DNA from: Chloroflexota bacterium
Lineage (GTDB): Bacteria; Chloroflexota; Anaerolineae; Anaerolineales; Villigracilaceae
DNA length: 64,000 bases
Reading direction: 5' to 3'
NCBI GenBank assembly: GCA_016213105.1
Contig: JACRBN010000019.1
Location: 124,001 to 188,000, forward strand
The notes under the pieces: generated by a model
The model's input: only the letters and a program-made list of their open reading frames with translations
Told to the model about the DNA's origin: nothing
Database searches by the model: none
In this document: piece after piece, positions 1-9,285 of the stretch
Layout: each line of letters begins with the position of its first letter
Numbering within the stretch: position 1 is the stretch's first letter
Made by a program: the position numbers and the translations under genes

Positions 1-411
1 GCAGAGATCGAACGGGCGGCGCGGGTGGCGGGCATCCACGATTTTATCGTCAGCTTACCCAACGGATACGACGCCCCGGTAGGGGAGCGCGGGGTCAACC
101 TTTCCGAGGGACAGAAGCAGCGCCTGTCGATTGCCCGCGCCCTGGTCAAGGATCCCGACATCCTGATCCTGGACGAACCCACCTCGGCGCTGGACAGCCT
201 GACCGAGAATGCCTTCGTCGAGGCGCTGGAGGGCATGACGAAGGGGCGCACAGTCTTCCTGATCGCCCATCGCCTGTCCACGGCGAAACATGCCGACCGG
301 ATTTTGGTGCTCAACGAGAAACGGCTGGTCGCCAGCGGTTCGCATCGTGAGTTGATGCAGGAGAGCGGGTATTACCGCAATTTGGTGGAGAACCAGCAGG
401 TGTTGGTTTAG
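1..411 (+). CDS. ABC transporter ATP-binding domain, exporter type (5' truncated)
   Basis: The first 136 residues visible are the C-terminal half of an ABC nucleotide-binding domain; the window edge removes the start. Seen: signature motif LSEGQ near residues 34-38, Walker B followed by DEPTSALD near 54-63, and an H-loop in IAHRLST. The context before the signature (GERGVNLSEGQ) is typical of exporter-type proteins in which a six-helix membrane domain is fused in front. No substrate can be inferred. Its stop codon overlaps the stop of the convergent VanZ-like gene. Confidence 0.9.
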   Translation, partial: AEIERAARVAGIHDFIVSLPNGYDAPVGERGVNLSEGQKQRLSIARALVKDPDILILDEPTSALDSLTENAFVEALEGMTKGRTVFLIAHRLSTAKHADRILVLNEKRLVASGSHRELMQESGYYRNLVENQQVLV

Positions 412-902
412 TGGGCTGCCGAGGCGGCCTTGGGGACTGCCTGTGCCCATTTATGAATTCCCCAAAAAATGAGGATTCCAATCAGGGCGGCCAGGCTGTC
501 CAGGAGGACATCCCAGCCTGATGTGGAGCGGCCCGGCGTCAAACCTTGGTGGAGTTCGTCCGTGAGTGCGTATAGAGCGCACAGGGTTTGGGCAAGGAGG
601 GGGGCGCTTTTTCGACCGAACAAGGCAAATAATGTTGAGAGGCCCAGGCAAAAGTACCCGATCCCATGCCCGACTTTGAGCCAGTCGATCTGTGGGGAAA
701 GCACGGGGGAGGCAGACTCGGAGGCGGGTGCGCTTTCTGTGGGGGCAGCCAGCGTGTTCACGGTCTCAGAGAAGGCATCGAAGGACTCGGCCACTTCATC
801 CCCAGGGGTGGCCGAAAACATGAAGATCATCACTGCAAAGAAGAGCGACGGGAGCCACTTCCACCAGCCCCGGCCACGGTCTGACAAGAAACGCATTGCC
901 AT
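408..902 (-). CDS. VanZ-like family membrane protein
   Basis: A 164-residue membrane protein with four hydrophobic segments (about residues 14-32, 75-95, 97-115, 130-150) and the VanZ-like motif region around ALTDELHQGLTPGRS with Asp/Glu-His-Gln, followed by GWDVLLDSLAALIG. VanZ-like proteins are small membrane proteins of mostly unknown role; the name comes from a teicoplanin resistance accessory protein, and resistance should not be inferred here. An AAGGA ribosome site sits just upstream of the start at 902; a second in-frame ATG is at 896. Convergent with the ABC gene, stops overlapping. Confidence 0.85.
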   Translation of the reverse strand: MAMRFLSDRGRGWWKWLPSLFFAVMIFMFSATPGDEVAESFDAFSETVNTLAAPTESAPASESASPVLSPQIDWLKVGHGIGYFCLGLSTLFALFGRKSAPLLAQTLCALYALTDELHQGLTPGRSTSGWDVLLDSLAALIGILIFWGIHKWAQAVPKAASAAH

Positions 903-975
903 TTTCCTTCAATTGTGGTTGAATTTACCATCTGGCCAATCGTACCAGCAATCCAACTAAACATCATAGCGTATC

Positions 976-3513
976 ATGGTTATTATTTCCCCTGAATATC
1001 TTGAAGATTTGAAATATATCCTCGAAAACAGCCTGCACCCGCAGCAGCTTGACGCGCACCCCTGGACCGCCAGCCCGATCATACAGGAGGTGGACGGGGA
1101 TTCAGCCGGTCCCGGCCGACGGTTGGTCCTGGCCATCAGCCAGCTCTTCGCGCAGATGATGCCCAGCACGCCGCCGAAGCGCGGCAAACGCCTGGATACC
1201 CGCTGGGGTGAGTTCGGCCTGCTGGCCGCGCAGTATTTTGCCCCGCTCCAGTATGGCGCACCCCCGCCCGCCTCATTGCGCGACGCCTGGGGACGCATCG
1301 ATGCGAGCATCCTGCTCTTCGTGTACGGGAAATCTCCCGAGGCGCTAACGCCCGCCGAAAAAGAGGCCTACAAGCTGGTCGGGGACGAACCCGAGGTGGG
1401 TCCGTCCAGTACGCTCAGCGACTGGCACCGCAAGGGCCTGATGCGCCTGGCGGAGATCATCCAGGCGCGCGAGAAATATTTGGGCGAGGCCGCATTCGCA
1501 GTTCCACCCTTGCAAAACGAGGAGATTGTGCAACCCGACATGAAACATGCGAACCCGCGGCGCACGCGCCGGATCCTGTGGGGGGGCATCCTGCTCCTTC
1601 TCTTGTTGCTAGCCGGCATTCTGACCGTGGGTGGCCTCAAAGCCCGCCGCGCTTACGAGTTGGCGCTGGTCCTGCGTCAGGATGTGCAGGAGGTTCAATC
1701 CTTGCGGACGTTGGATGCTACGCGCCTGGAACAGGCGCGCCAGGCAGGCCCGCTGCTTGCCAGACTACGGCAGGATTTTGACGCTCTGGAGGCCGAAGTC
1801 GGACCCTATCTGTGGATTGGTTCATGGCTGGGCTGGGTTCCTACCTACGGTGGTGACTTGGCTGCAGTGCAGGAACTAGTCTCTCTGGCAGACGGCCTGC
1901 TCGAAACGGCGAAGCTTTCCTATGATGCAGCCATGCCCATCCTTGAAGAGAACGAACGTTCCCATCTTGACCTACCCCGCCTGACCAGTGAACTGGTCGG
2001 GGCCCAGCCGCAATTGGCCGAGGTACAGGCGAGCCTTGACCGCGTGGTTGCGTCTCGTGATCATATTGCGGTGGGGAGCCTTTCTCCCGAAGTGCGGGTA
2101 ATTGTAGATGATGTGGACAGGATTATCTCCCTGTTGCAAGATGGGCTGTCCCTGGGAGTGGAACTGCCGCGCCTTTTGGGCGCCAGCGATGAAGGCCCCA
2201 AAACCTATCTTTTACTGGTGCAAAACGAGGATGAACTGCGCCCCACAGGGGGGTTCATTACGGCATCAGGCACTTTGTTGCTGCAGGACGGGCGGATGGG
2301 CAACCTGAATTTCTCGAACTCGGGGGATGCTGAAGATTGGACGAAACCTTATCCCATTGCGCCTTGGCAATTACAGGAATACATGGATACTCCTGTGTTG
2401 GTTCTACGGGACGCCAACTGGTTTACGCATTACCCAACTGCCGCGCAATATGCGGAATACCTGTATTCTCTCTCAAGTGATCATTCTGTGGATGGGGTGA
2501 TCGCCTTCGATCAGCACCTGTTGGTCATTCTGCTGGGCGTCACGGGTCCGCTTCAAGTGGATGGGGCAGATTATCCCGTCGATGCAGGAAATGTGATCTC
2601 CTACATGCGGGTGGCCAAGGTGCGATCGCCCGAAGAGGAAGGCTTGATGGATTGGGATAACAAAGCCTTTCTCAACAAGATCACTCGCGCATTACTGGAG
2701 AAAATCTTCAGCGATGACACGAATCTCGAAGATTTGGCACTGGCTGTTACCCAGGCCCTGAACGAGCACCACATCCTGGTACAGGTCGACAACCCAACGG
2801 TCAGTACTTTCCTGGCAAAGTATCTTTGGGACGGTGGTGTTCATCCATCAGATGGCGATTTCCTGATGGTAGTGGATACCAACGTCGGCTTCAACAAAAC
2901 CAATGCCGTGGTGACATCCAGCCTGGCCTATGAGGTTGATTTGAGACAGGTCAACTCACTAACCTCTGTTTTGACAGTTTTTCACAAAAACGACTCGGTG
3001 GGCATTGATGCGTGTAATCATCGAAACAAAGTCCGGGTGGCGGGCGAGGAGAAATATCCCATCCAGGACTGTTATTGGAACTACCTTCGAGTGTACACGC
3101 CCCAGGGCACTTTCCTGGTGAATTCCAAGCCTCAATCCATTCCAGCGGAATGGATGATCGGTCAAGCCAGTCCCCCGGCGCGGGTGGATGTTCTGGCCGA
3201 GAAAATCGAAGGGGTGCAGGGCTTTGGGACGATCCAGGTGGTGCCTGCCTCCTCCTCCCTGACCACTGAATTCCAATTCCTCCTGCCCCTGAGCGTGATG
3301 CAGGTGACCGAGGATGGCCAACTGGCCTATCGTCTCAAAGTGCAGAAACAGCCAGGGACGAGCGCCATTCCCATCACGATCCGCATCCACCTGCCCGAGG
3401 GGGCGCAGATCACCAAAATGCCGCCCGGCGCGACGGTGGACGAAACGGGCATCCTGATCCAAACCGACCTGCGACTGGATCTGCAGATAGAGATTATCTA
3501 TCGAATGCCATGA
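976..3513 (+). CDS. DUF4012 domain-containing membrane protein
   Basis: An 845-residue protein with a roughly 195-residue N-terminal cytoplasmic region, one strong transmembrane helix near residues 198-220, a coiled segment, then a large extracytoplasmic region containing the DUF4012 signature (LLLVQNEDELRPTGGFI near residues 412-428). Such proteins are common in Chloroflexota and Actinobacteria near cell-envelope polysaccharide genes, but the function is not established. The N-terminal region has no family I recognise. The first ATG at 976 has no convincing ribosome site, so the start is uncertain. A secreted repeat protein follows 79 bases downstream. Confidence 0.85.
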   Translation: MVIISPEYLEDLKYILENSLHPQQLDAHPWTASPIIQEVDGDSAGPGRRLVLAISQLFAQMMPSTPPKRGKRLDTRWGEFGLLAAQYFAPLQYGAPPPASLRDAWGRIDASILLFVYGKSPEALTPAEKEAYKLVGDEPEVGPSSTLSDWHRKGLMRLAEIIQAREKYLGEAAFAVPPLQNEEIVQPDMKHANPRRTRRILWGGILLLLLLLAGILTVGGLKARRAYELALVLRQDVQEVQSLRTLDATRLEQARQAGPLLARLRQDFDALEAEVGPYLWIGSWLGWVPTYGGDLAAVQELVSLADGLLETAKLSYDAAMPILEENERSHLDLPRLTSELVGAQPQLAEVQASLDRVVASRDHIAVGSLSPEVRVIVDDVDRIISLLQDGLSLGVELPRLLGASDEGPKTYLLLVQNEDELRPTGGFITASGTLLLQDGRMGNLNFSNSGDAEDWTKPYPIAPWQLQEYMDTPVLVLRDANWFTHYPTAAQYAEYLYSLSSDHSVDGVIAFDQHLLVILLGVTGPLQVDGADYPVDAGNVISYMRVAKVRSPEEEGLMDWDNKAFLNKITRALLEKIFSDDTNLEDLALAVTQALNEHHILVQVDNPTVSTFLAKYLWDGGVHPSDGDFLMVVDTNVGFNKTNAVVTSSLAYEVDLRQVNSLTSVLTVFHKNDSVGIDACNHRNKVRVAGEEKYPIQDCYWNYLRVYTPQGTFLVNSKPQSIPAEWMIGQASPPARVDVLAEKIEGVQGFGTIQVVPASSSLTTEFQFLLPLSVMQVTEDGQLAYRLKVQKQPGTSAIPITIRIHLPEGAQITKMPPGATVDETGILIQTDLRLDLQIEIIYRMP

Positions 3514-3592
3514 ATTCGGACAAAATCCGAAACCTGGTTTCTATCATGCAGGATAAAATAACGCCAGACTTATCCTAAAAGGAGGATGTTTC

Positions 3593-4669
3593 ATGAAAAA
3601 GTATATCCAGATTTTTGTTGCCCTCGCCGTGGTTGCAGCCGTGATTGGGCTTGCCCAGGGCGGAACCGCGTGGGCGAGCGGCCTGCCGCAGCAACTCAAG
3701 CAGCTGACCAACTCGGCTGAACCGGTCAAAGGGGTGAATCAGTCCCTGCTGGCCCCCCCGCCGATGCGGGTTGAAATTGGGGGCAGCGGCCTCTATAACG
3801 TCGGCGGCATCTGCCTCATGGACATCGAGTACCAGGGTACCAGCCTGAGCGATGTAGTCGACGCTGAAGTCCCAGTCGATGAGTCCAGCCAGGTTCCGTT
3901 TACCTACCCGGAGAACCTCATCTACCCAGGCTGTCATGTGGTGCATACCAAGGATGGCAAGGTAGTCGATCAGATTGCTCCCGAGGATGGCTCCTGGAAG
4001 GTATGCTTTGGTTCCAACCCCTACCTCGACCAGAAGATCTACTATTACCTGGATAATCCATCAGATGGCGTCAAGACTTGGACGGAAGTTCCCTCCACCC
4101 TGAGCTACCGTGATGGATACCTCTGCGCGGATGCCACCTACACTGGCGTCTATATGCCTTCAGGTAAAGTTACCCTGGATCCCGGCACTGGGCCTGGCAG
4201 CCAGGATCTCTTCCCCGGTGGGGATCCGGACGGTTCGATCCTGCCTCCGCCTGACCAGATTACTGTGACCGAATCCGGGACATATGCAGTCGGCGGCGTG
4301 TGCGCCATGATCATTCAGTACAATGTGCCCAACCTGTCGGACCAGATCTACGTTCAATATCCGACGGAGGATACGCTCCAGGTACCCTTCATGGATCCGC
4401 CAAATGAAGCGCTCTTCCTGCCAGGTTGTCACGTAGTCCATTACGCAAATTCTGAAATCCAGCCCGAGATGACCCCTGAGCAGGGAAGTTGGAAGATTTG
4501 CTTCGCCAATCGTCCCGATATGGATGTGACCATCTATCACTATCGCGATGATCTCAGCACCATCACCCCGCCGTGGCAGGCGCTGGAGACCACCATTGAA
4601 GGCGGCCTGGTTTGCGCCCCGCTGGCTGATTACTCCGCTGTGTACGCCCCGGCTGGCAAGGAACGCTAA
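3593..4669 (+). CDS. secreted protein with two tandem Cys-containing repeats
   Basis: A 358-residue protein with a clear signal peptide (residues 1 to about 28, ending near AWASG) and an AAAGGAGG-type ribosome site ahead of the ATG. The mature part consists of two diverged copies of a roughly 135-residue module (about 55-190 and 217-355). Both carry, in order, a Gly-rich start with GG(I/V)C, LSD, QVPF, PGCHVVH, GSWK(V/I)CF, a Tyr-rich YYY/YHY segment, and a final LCA/VCAP. The paired cysteines suggest disulphides outside the membrane. No family recognised; probably an envelope or surface protein. Not obviously an enzyme. Confidence 0.75.
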   Translation: MKKYIQIFVALAVVAAVIGLAQGGTAWASGLPQQLKQLTNSAEPVKGVNQSLLAPPPMRVEIGGSGLYNVGGICLMDIEYQGTSLSDVVDAEVPVDESSQVPFTYPENLIYPGCHVVHTKDGKVVDQIAPEDGSWKVCFGSNPYLDQKIYYYLDNPSDGVKTWTEVPSTLSYRDGYLCADATYTGVYMPSGKVTLDPGTGPGSQDLFPGGDPDGSILPPPDQITVTESGTYAVGGVCAMIIQYNVPNLSDQIYVQYPTEDTLQVPFMDPPNEALFLPGCHVVHYANSEIQPEMTPEQGSWKICFANRPDMDVTIYHYRDDLSTITPPWQALETTIEGGLVCAPLADYSAVYAPAGKER

Positions 4670-4730
4670 TTCGACCGTAAGTTATCTCCGACAGGGTGGA
4701 GGCGCAAGCCTTCACCCTGTCGCATTTAAG

Positions 4731-6209
4731 ATGCGACTTCCACAGAAACTGACCGCCCTCCTTCCACCGACAGCCCTGGCAGGGATTCTGCTGGGGTTCT
4801 ACCTGGATACTCTGGCTCCCGGCCTGACCTGGGCCAATTATGGCTCGGACGGCGGCGACCTGATCACGGCGGCGGCCACGGGCAGTGTGCCGCATCCCAG
4901 CGGGTACCCGCTCTACCTGCTGTTGGCGCGTCTGTTCCAGTTCCTGCCGTTTGGAACGCTGGCCTTCCGCACGAACCTGCTCTCGGCGCTGGCCGTGACC
5001 GCGGCGGTGGTGCTGGTCTACGGGCTGGCGGCGCGTTCGCTGTCGCTCGCGGATGGACGCCCGAACTGGGCGGCCGGCCTGGCTTCGGCGCTGGCCTTCG
5101 GCCTCGCGCCGCTGGTCTGGTCGCAGGCGGTCATCAGCGAAGTGTATGCCCTGCACATTCTGTTCGTTGTCATTATTTTGAATTTATCCTGCGGGGTTCG
5201 ACCTGACTATTTCACCCCGCGTCGACTCGATCTGGCCCTGGGGGTAACCTTCGGCCTCAGCCTCGGGAATCACGTCACCACGGTCCTGCTCCTGCCCCTG
5301 TTGTTTTCCGCCCTGCCTGACACATCCCGCCGTTTTGCGATCCTTCGCCGCCTCGCCTGGTTGACGGGAGCGGCCCTGCTGGTTTACCTGACCCTGCCCC
5401 TGCGCGCCTTCTTCGACCCGCCGATCAACTGGAACGATCCCGTCACGTGGCAGGGATTCGTCTCGCTGGTCTCGGGCGGGTTGTATCAGGGCAAGCTCCT
5501 GTCCCTCGCGCCGCTGGAGGTCTGGGAGCGGCTCCGTTCCGCAGCGGGACTATTGCTCGACCAGGCAGGCATCGTCGGCCTGGTGCTGGCCTGCCTGGGC
5601 CTGATCGTATTTTTCAAGCCGACCGCCCTGTATCGACATACCTTGTGGATTGCGGTGATCAACCTCGCCTTTGCGCTGGCTTACGGCACGCACGATTCGT
5701 TCGTGTACCTGATTCCGACCTGCCTGGGATTTGCGCTCTGGATCGGCATGGGGCTGGCGGGGATCCTCTCCGTGCTGCCCCCGCGCCTCGCGCGCCTGGG
5801 ACCTGCTTTGGGGCTGGGGCTGGCCGTCTTCCTGCTCCTGCTGGGATTTTCCCACCGCCCCCAGGTGGACGCCTCGCATGACCAGCGCGCGGAGGCCTTT
5901 GGCCGTCAGGTGCTGGCGCTGGCGCCGGCCGACGCGGTGATTTACGCCCGCGGCGACCGGGCGGTCTTCACGTTATGGTATTTCCACTTCGCCCTGCATG
6001 AACGCCCCGACGTGGCGGTGATTTCCTCTGAACTGTTGGGCTACGATTGGTACCAGGAGAATTTGGCTTCGACCTATCCCAACGTGCAATTGCCCGGGCC
6101 GATGTCCTTTGCCGAGCGCATGGCGGCCCTCAACCCCGGGCGGGCGGCCTGTTACGTGGAGTATATCGACAGCGCGCAGATCGCGTGCTATCCCGCTCAA
6201 GCTCCATAA
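4731..6209 (+). CDS. DUF2723 polytopic membrane protein (O-mannosyltransferase-like fold)
   Basis: About 492 residues with roughly ten to twelve hydrophobic helices. The N-terminal part has the DUF2723 pattern: an early loop with LAPGLTWANYGSDGGDL, then HPSGYPLY, then WSQAVISEVYAL. DUF2723 proteins resemble GT-C glycosyltransferases such as TMEM260. The acidic first loop (SDGGDL) and HPSGYP match that fold. The open frame continues upstream to 4548 but that part overlaps the previous gene; the ATG at 4731 begins a protein of family-like N-terminus. A bidirectional hairpin terminator follows at 6233. Confidence 0.8.
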   Translation: MRLPQKLTALLPPTALAGILLGFYLDTLAPGLTWANYGSDGGDLITAAATGSVPHPSGYPLYLLLARLFQFLPFGTLAFRTNLLSALAVTAAVVLVYGLAARSLSLADGRPNWAAGLASALAFGLAPLVWSQAVISEVYALHILFVVIILNLSCGVRPDYFTPRRLDLALGVTFGLSLGNHVTTVLLLPLLFSALPDTSRRFAILRRLAWLTGAALLVYLTLPLRAFFDPPINWNDPVTWQGFVSLVSGGLYQGKLLSLAPLEVWERLRSAAGLLLDQAGIVGLVLACLGLIVFFKPTALYRHTLWIAVINLAFALAYGTHDSFVYLIPTCLGFALWIGMGLAGILSVLPPRLARLGPALGLGLAVFLLLLGFSHRPQVDASHDQRAEAFGRQVLALAPADAVIYARGDRAVFTLWYFHFALHERPDVAVISSELLGYDWYQENLASTYPNVQLPGPMSFAERMAALNPGRAACYVEYIDSAQIACYPAQAP

Positions 6210-6232
6210 ACAAACCTGTCGCTGACTTGTAC

Positions 6233-6265
6233 AAAAACTCCCTGTCAAATGAGCAGGGAGTTTTT
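6233..6265. terminator. bidirectional intrinsic terminator
   Basis: Perfect 12-bp stem (AAAAACTCCCTG paired with CAGGGAGTTTTT) with a 9-base loop. It lies between the plus-strand DUF2723 gene and the minus-strand DUF5667 gene, with T runs in both directions. Confidence 0.85.
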
Positions 6266-6275
6266 GATTCATACG

Positions 6276-7331
6276 TTAGGGCTTGCCGCCCTGACCGCCA
6301 GGTGTGGGTTGGGGTGTGCCCAGGTTGCCGTTTCCGTTGTTGCCTGCGGTCGGCGGAGGGGTCTCCCGGTTCCCGTTACCGTTGCCGCCTGGAGTGGGTT
6401 GGGGCGTGCCTTGATTTCCATTGCCGTCCCAGTTGTCATCGTGCGTCGGAGCGGGGGTGGTCCCATTTTGCGGATTGCCGTTGCGCTGCTGCTGGCCCGA
6501 ACCGTCCAGGACGGGGGTGCAGGATCCCAGCGGGGTGGGGGAGGTCTCGGGGGTGCTGCTGGGGAACGGGGTGTCACCAGGGGTGGGAGTGTTCGTTGCG
6601 CCCGGAGTCTGGGTGAGGCGCAGCTGGTTTTGCTGCCGATACCCGTTGCGGAAGGCCTGCGGGTCATTGAGGCCGCCCTCGGCGGCGTGCAGTTGGGTGC
6701 GCAGCATGTCGCGCGTCTGCTGGAGGATCGGGTCACATTCGGCGCAGGCGCTGGTTTTCGCCTGGGTCATCAACTGTTCCTGGGCTTGCAATTGGGTGCT
6801 GATGCGGGACAGTACGGCGGTCATGGCGCCCTCGTCTAGGCTGGCGGCCAGTTGCAGGGCCTGCTGGATGCTTTCCCGGGCGCGGATCGTCAGGGCTTCG
6901 TTAGGCGCAAGGCCCTGGGAGGTCAGCGTAACCATTTCTTCCGCGCGGGTCTGGGCCTGTTCCATCAACAATTCGATCCTGCTGATGGGATTGGCCGTGA
7001 AGGCGAGTTGCGCCTCCTCGCTGGCCAGCTTGACCTGGTACAACGAGTCGGTGGGCAGGGCATCCTGCGCGGCAGCGACAGTGGCTCCGCCGCCGAATAA
7101 CAGGCCAATAAGGATGATGGAAGTGACGATCAGTTTCATGGTGAAGTTCTCCTTTTGTGGGAAGATGTTCCACCAACTCTGACGCGCTGCGCTGCGGGCG
7201 GATACGGCCTGGGCCAGGAATCGGCTGCGGGCGCGGGATGCCGCCTGAGGGTCCCGGGCGGGGACGGGTTTGAGGTCCTCCAACAGGGAAGCCAGTCGCG
7301 GGTCGAGTTCATCGTCTTTTTTCATGCTCAT
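6276..7331 (-). CDS. DUF5667 domain-containing protein, probable sigma-factor partner
   Basis: A 351-residue protein: about 65 residues of soluble N-terminus, a hydrophobic segment (about 66-88), a helical domain matching DUF5667 (about 90-215, containing TDSLYQVKLASEEAQLAF), and a 110-residue C-terminal tail rich in Thr-Pro and Gly-Asn repeats. The start overlaps the sigma-factor stop by ATGA, which implies translational coupling. In Chloroflexota and Actinobacteria proteins of this layout are often encoded next to ECF sigma factors; acting as a membrane anti-sigma factor is an inference, not shown. The low-complexity tail looks like an exposed linker. Confidence 0.75.
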   Translation of the reverse strand: MSMKKDDELDPRLASLLEDLKPVPARDPQAASRARSRFLAQAVSARSAARQSWWNIFPQKENFTMKLIVTSIILIGLLFGGGATVAAAQDALPTDSLYQVKLASEEAQLAFTANPISRIELLMEQAQTRAEEMVTLTSQGLAPNEALTIRARESIQQALQLAASLDEGAMTAVLSRISTQLQAQEQLMTQAKTSACAECDPILQQTRDMLRTQLHAAEGGLNDPQAFRNGYRQQNQLRLTQTPGATNTPTPGDTPFPSSTPETSPTPLGSCTPVLDGSGQQQRNGNPQNGTTPAPTHDDNWDGNGNQGTPQPTPGGNGNGNRETPPPTAGNNGNGNLGTPQPTPGGQGGKP

Positions 7332-7855
7332 GCCTCATCCAGTAATAATTGTTTCAATCTTGCCAGCGCGCGGTGCTGCAGGGACTTGACCGCGCCGAGC
7401 GGTTTGCGCAGGGCGCGCGCGATCTCATCGTTCTCCCAGCCTTCCAGGTATTTGAGCGCGATCACCTGCTGCTGGTCTTCGGTCAGTTCGCGCATGGCGG
7501 CGCGCATGTGACTTTGGCGCAGGTGCTGGCTGGCGCTCTCCTCGGTGTTTTCATCCAGCCGCAGGGATTCGCTGAGTTCCTCGGTGGGAGGCTGGCGGCG
7601 ATAGTGATCGGCGACGATGTTGTGCGCCGTGCGGAACAGGTAGGCTTGCAGATAATCACGCGGTCCCTTGTGTGCCTGCAGGGCTTTCAGGAAGCGGCTG
7701 AACGTTTCTGCCACGCAATCCTCGGCCGTACAGGCATCGCCGAGCAGCCGCATGGCGTAACGATACAGGCGCGGACTGTACAGGTCGTAAATTTCTGCCA
7801 GTGCCTGCGGGTCGAAGGAATGGGCCGACTGTAATAAATCCTGTTCGAGGGTCAC
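7328..7855 (-). CDS. RNA polymerase sigma factor, ECF (sigma-70 family)
   Basis: About 175 residues with region 2 (IYDLYSPRLYRYAMRLLGD, then AEDCVAETFSRFLKAL) and region 4 (LTEDQQQVIALKYLEGWENDEIA, then a recognition helix around GAVKSLQHRALARL), separated by a short linker as in ECF sigma factors. The frame stays open to 7951, but the upstream part is low-quality and overlaps the next gene; the GTG at 7855 starts just before the conserved sequence and was chosen for that reason. It overlaps the DUF5667 gene by four bases and follows the OB-like secreted gene by 56 bases. Confidence 0.85.
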   Translation of the reverse strand: MTLEQDLLQSAHSFDPQALAEIYDLYSPRLYRYAMRLLGDACTAEDCVAETFSRFLKALQAHKGPRDYLQAYLFRTAHNIVADHYRRQPPTEELSESLRLDENTEESASQHLRQSHMRAAMRELTEDQQQVIALKYLEGWENDEIARALRKPLGAVKSLQHRALARLKQLLLDEA

Positions 7856-7911
7856 GATGATTTCACTTTCTATGACGCTGGGGAAGGGTGGGGGATACGG
7901 GTGCTCCCGCG

Positions 7912-8367
7912 CTACTGGCTGGTTCCGCTGCCCCTGCCGCTGCCAGACCAAAGCGGCTGGCCCGTCTCGCTGCGGAAGGGGTAAACCTGACTGCGACCGG
8001 CGGGAGTGTCGAGGGTGACTGTGATGGCGCTGAACAGTCCATCCTCATCTGTGAAGCCGAGGATGGTGACGCCCTCGCCCACCTGCGGCGCGAAGCCGAT
8101 GGATTGTGCGTAGCGTGAACTGCCAAGTTGAACGTAGAGCGAGGTTCCGTCGTCGAGGCTCAGGGACAGGTCCTGGCCGTCGTAGCCGTTGACCCAGCCG
8201 TGCAGGCTGATTGGCGTTAGCGCGAGTTCCCCCTCCGCTCCGCCGTGGTTGCGCTGGCCCTGCCCACCTCTTTCGGTTTGCCATAGTCCCAGGGCGGAGA
8301 AGGCCGTAACGCCGCCGAAGATGACGGTCAACACGAGCAGGCCGAGGATTTTGGAGTTGATGCTCAT
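7912..8367 (-). CDS. secreted/membrane-anchored OB-like domain protein, paralogous to the DUF2202 C-terminus
   Basis: A 151-residue protein with an N-terminal membrane or signal segment (about 7-28) and a small beta domain (about 55-140). This domain is strongly similar to the last 90 residues of the DUF2202 protein at 9286: both have LDDG(T/S)(S/A)LYVQLG, RY(A/S)QSIGFAPQVGE, DLFSAITVTL-like text and YPFRSETGQPLWSG. It resembles DUF5666-type beta barrels, a weak assignment. The start overlaps the stop of the 4Fe-4S gene by ATGA, so both are probably made together at the membrane. Function unknown. Confidence 0.75.
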   Translation of the reverse strand: MSINSKILGLLVLTVIFGGVTAFSALGLWQTERGGQGQRNHGGAEGELALTPISLHGWVNGYDGQDLSLSLDDGTSLYVQLGSSRYAQSIGFAPQVGEGVTILGFTDEDGLFSAITVTLDTPAGRSQVYPFRSETGQPLWSGSGRGSGTSQ

Positions 8368-9212
8368 TCCATGCCTCCCAGGCCTAGCACCACCGTATCC
8401 TTCACGGGGCAGCAGGCCTCGGAGGTGCATTCCAGGCAGGTGATGCACTGATGGTCGCGGATGACCTTGTGTTTGCTGATGGGGATGTTCATCGGGCAGA
8501 GCGTGGAACAGGCCTGGCCCGGGCGGCAGGTGCCCTCGTTGCGGCGGATGGTGAAGAGGCGGAACAGGTTGGTGATGCCCAGCAGTGCCCCGAACGGGCA
8601 GGCGTATTTGCACCAGGGGCGCTCCATCACGAGGCTGAGCAGCAGGATCACTTCCAGGATGAGTAGGGCGGTGGGGGCCGCCTCTCCGCTCCAGAAGTTG
8701 AACAGGGCAAAATAGGGATCATACGATTTGAAGACAAGTTCAGCGCTGACGGCGGTGGCATACAGCACCCAGGCCAGTACGCCATAACGGGCGTAACGCA
8801 GCACCCGGTCGAGGCCGACGGGGATTAAGTGGTTGTAGCGTTTGGGGCCGAGCCAGTTGCGTCCCACCCTGCCGACCCATTCCTGGATCGTCCCCAGCGG
8901 GCAGACCCAGCCGCAGAAGACGGGGCCGAAGAACAGCGCCAGCAGCAGGATCAAATCCAGCAGGAGCACGGAGGAGACGCGCACCTGCTGGATCAGATTG
9001 TCGCTGGTGAGAAGTCCGTACATGCTTTCCACGCCGCCAAAGGGGCACAGGGCATGCAGCGAGGCGCCGGGTAAAAAGGAAATCCCGCCGCCGCTTTTGG
9101 ACAGGGTGTGATTGAGGCTGGTTAACGCGATCAAAATAAAAAAGAATAATTGCAAAACTTTGCGCGGCCAGATGTTGCGTTTGCGGAAAAGTTGGATTCT
9201 CGGCAGTTTCAT
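8364..9212 (-). CDS. 4Fe-4S membrane ferredoxin, NapH/NosR-like
   Basis: A 282-residue membrane protein with about five transmembrane helices. It shows two membrane-adjacent cysteine motifs, CGWVCP (near residue 99) and CKYACP (near residue 198), and a soluble C-terminus with two ferredoxin-type clusters (C-x5-C-x3-CP and C-x2-C-x2-C-x4-CP). This is the NapH/NosR/CcoG-like arrangement used to pass electrons across or along the membrane. The partner is unknown; the neighbours are a DUF2202 ferritin-like protein and an OB-like secreted protein. It follows the DUF2202 gene by about 70 bases and is translationally coupled to the gene downstream. Confidence 0.85.
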   Translation of the reverse strand: MKLPRIQLFRKRNIWPRKVLQLFFFILIALTSLNHTLSKSGGGISFLPGASLHALCPFGGVESMYGLLTSDNLIQQVRVSSVLLLDLILLLALFFGPVFCGWVCPLGTIQEWVGRVGRNWLGPKRYNHLIPVGLDRVLRYARYGVLAWVLYATAVSAELVFKSYDPYFALFNFWSGEAAPTALLILEVILLLSLVMERPWCKYACPFGALLGITNLFRLFTIRRNEGTCRPGQACSTLCPMNIPISKHKVIRDHQCITCLECTSEACCPVKDTVVLGLGGME

Positions 9213-9285
9213 GGGATCCTTCCTGCAAGGAAATGGTGACTGTCGCTCCCCAGGCGACAGTCACCGTATTCAAGTCATCGGAGGG

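Noticed and set aside
408-902. VanZ-like protein as a glycopeptide resistance determinant
   Set aside because: The family is broad and mostly of unknown function; no van genes are nearby.
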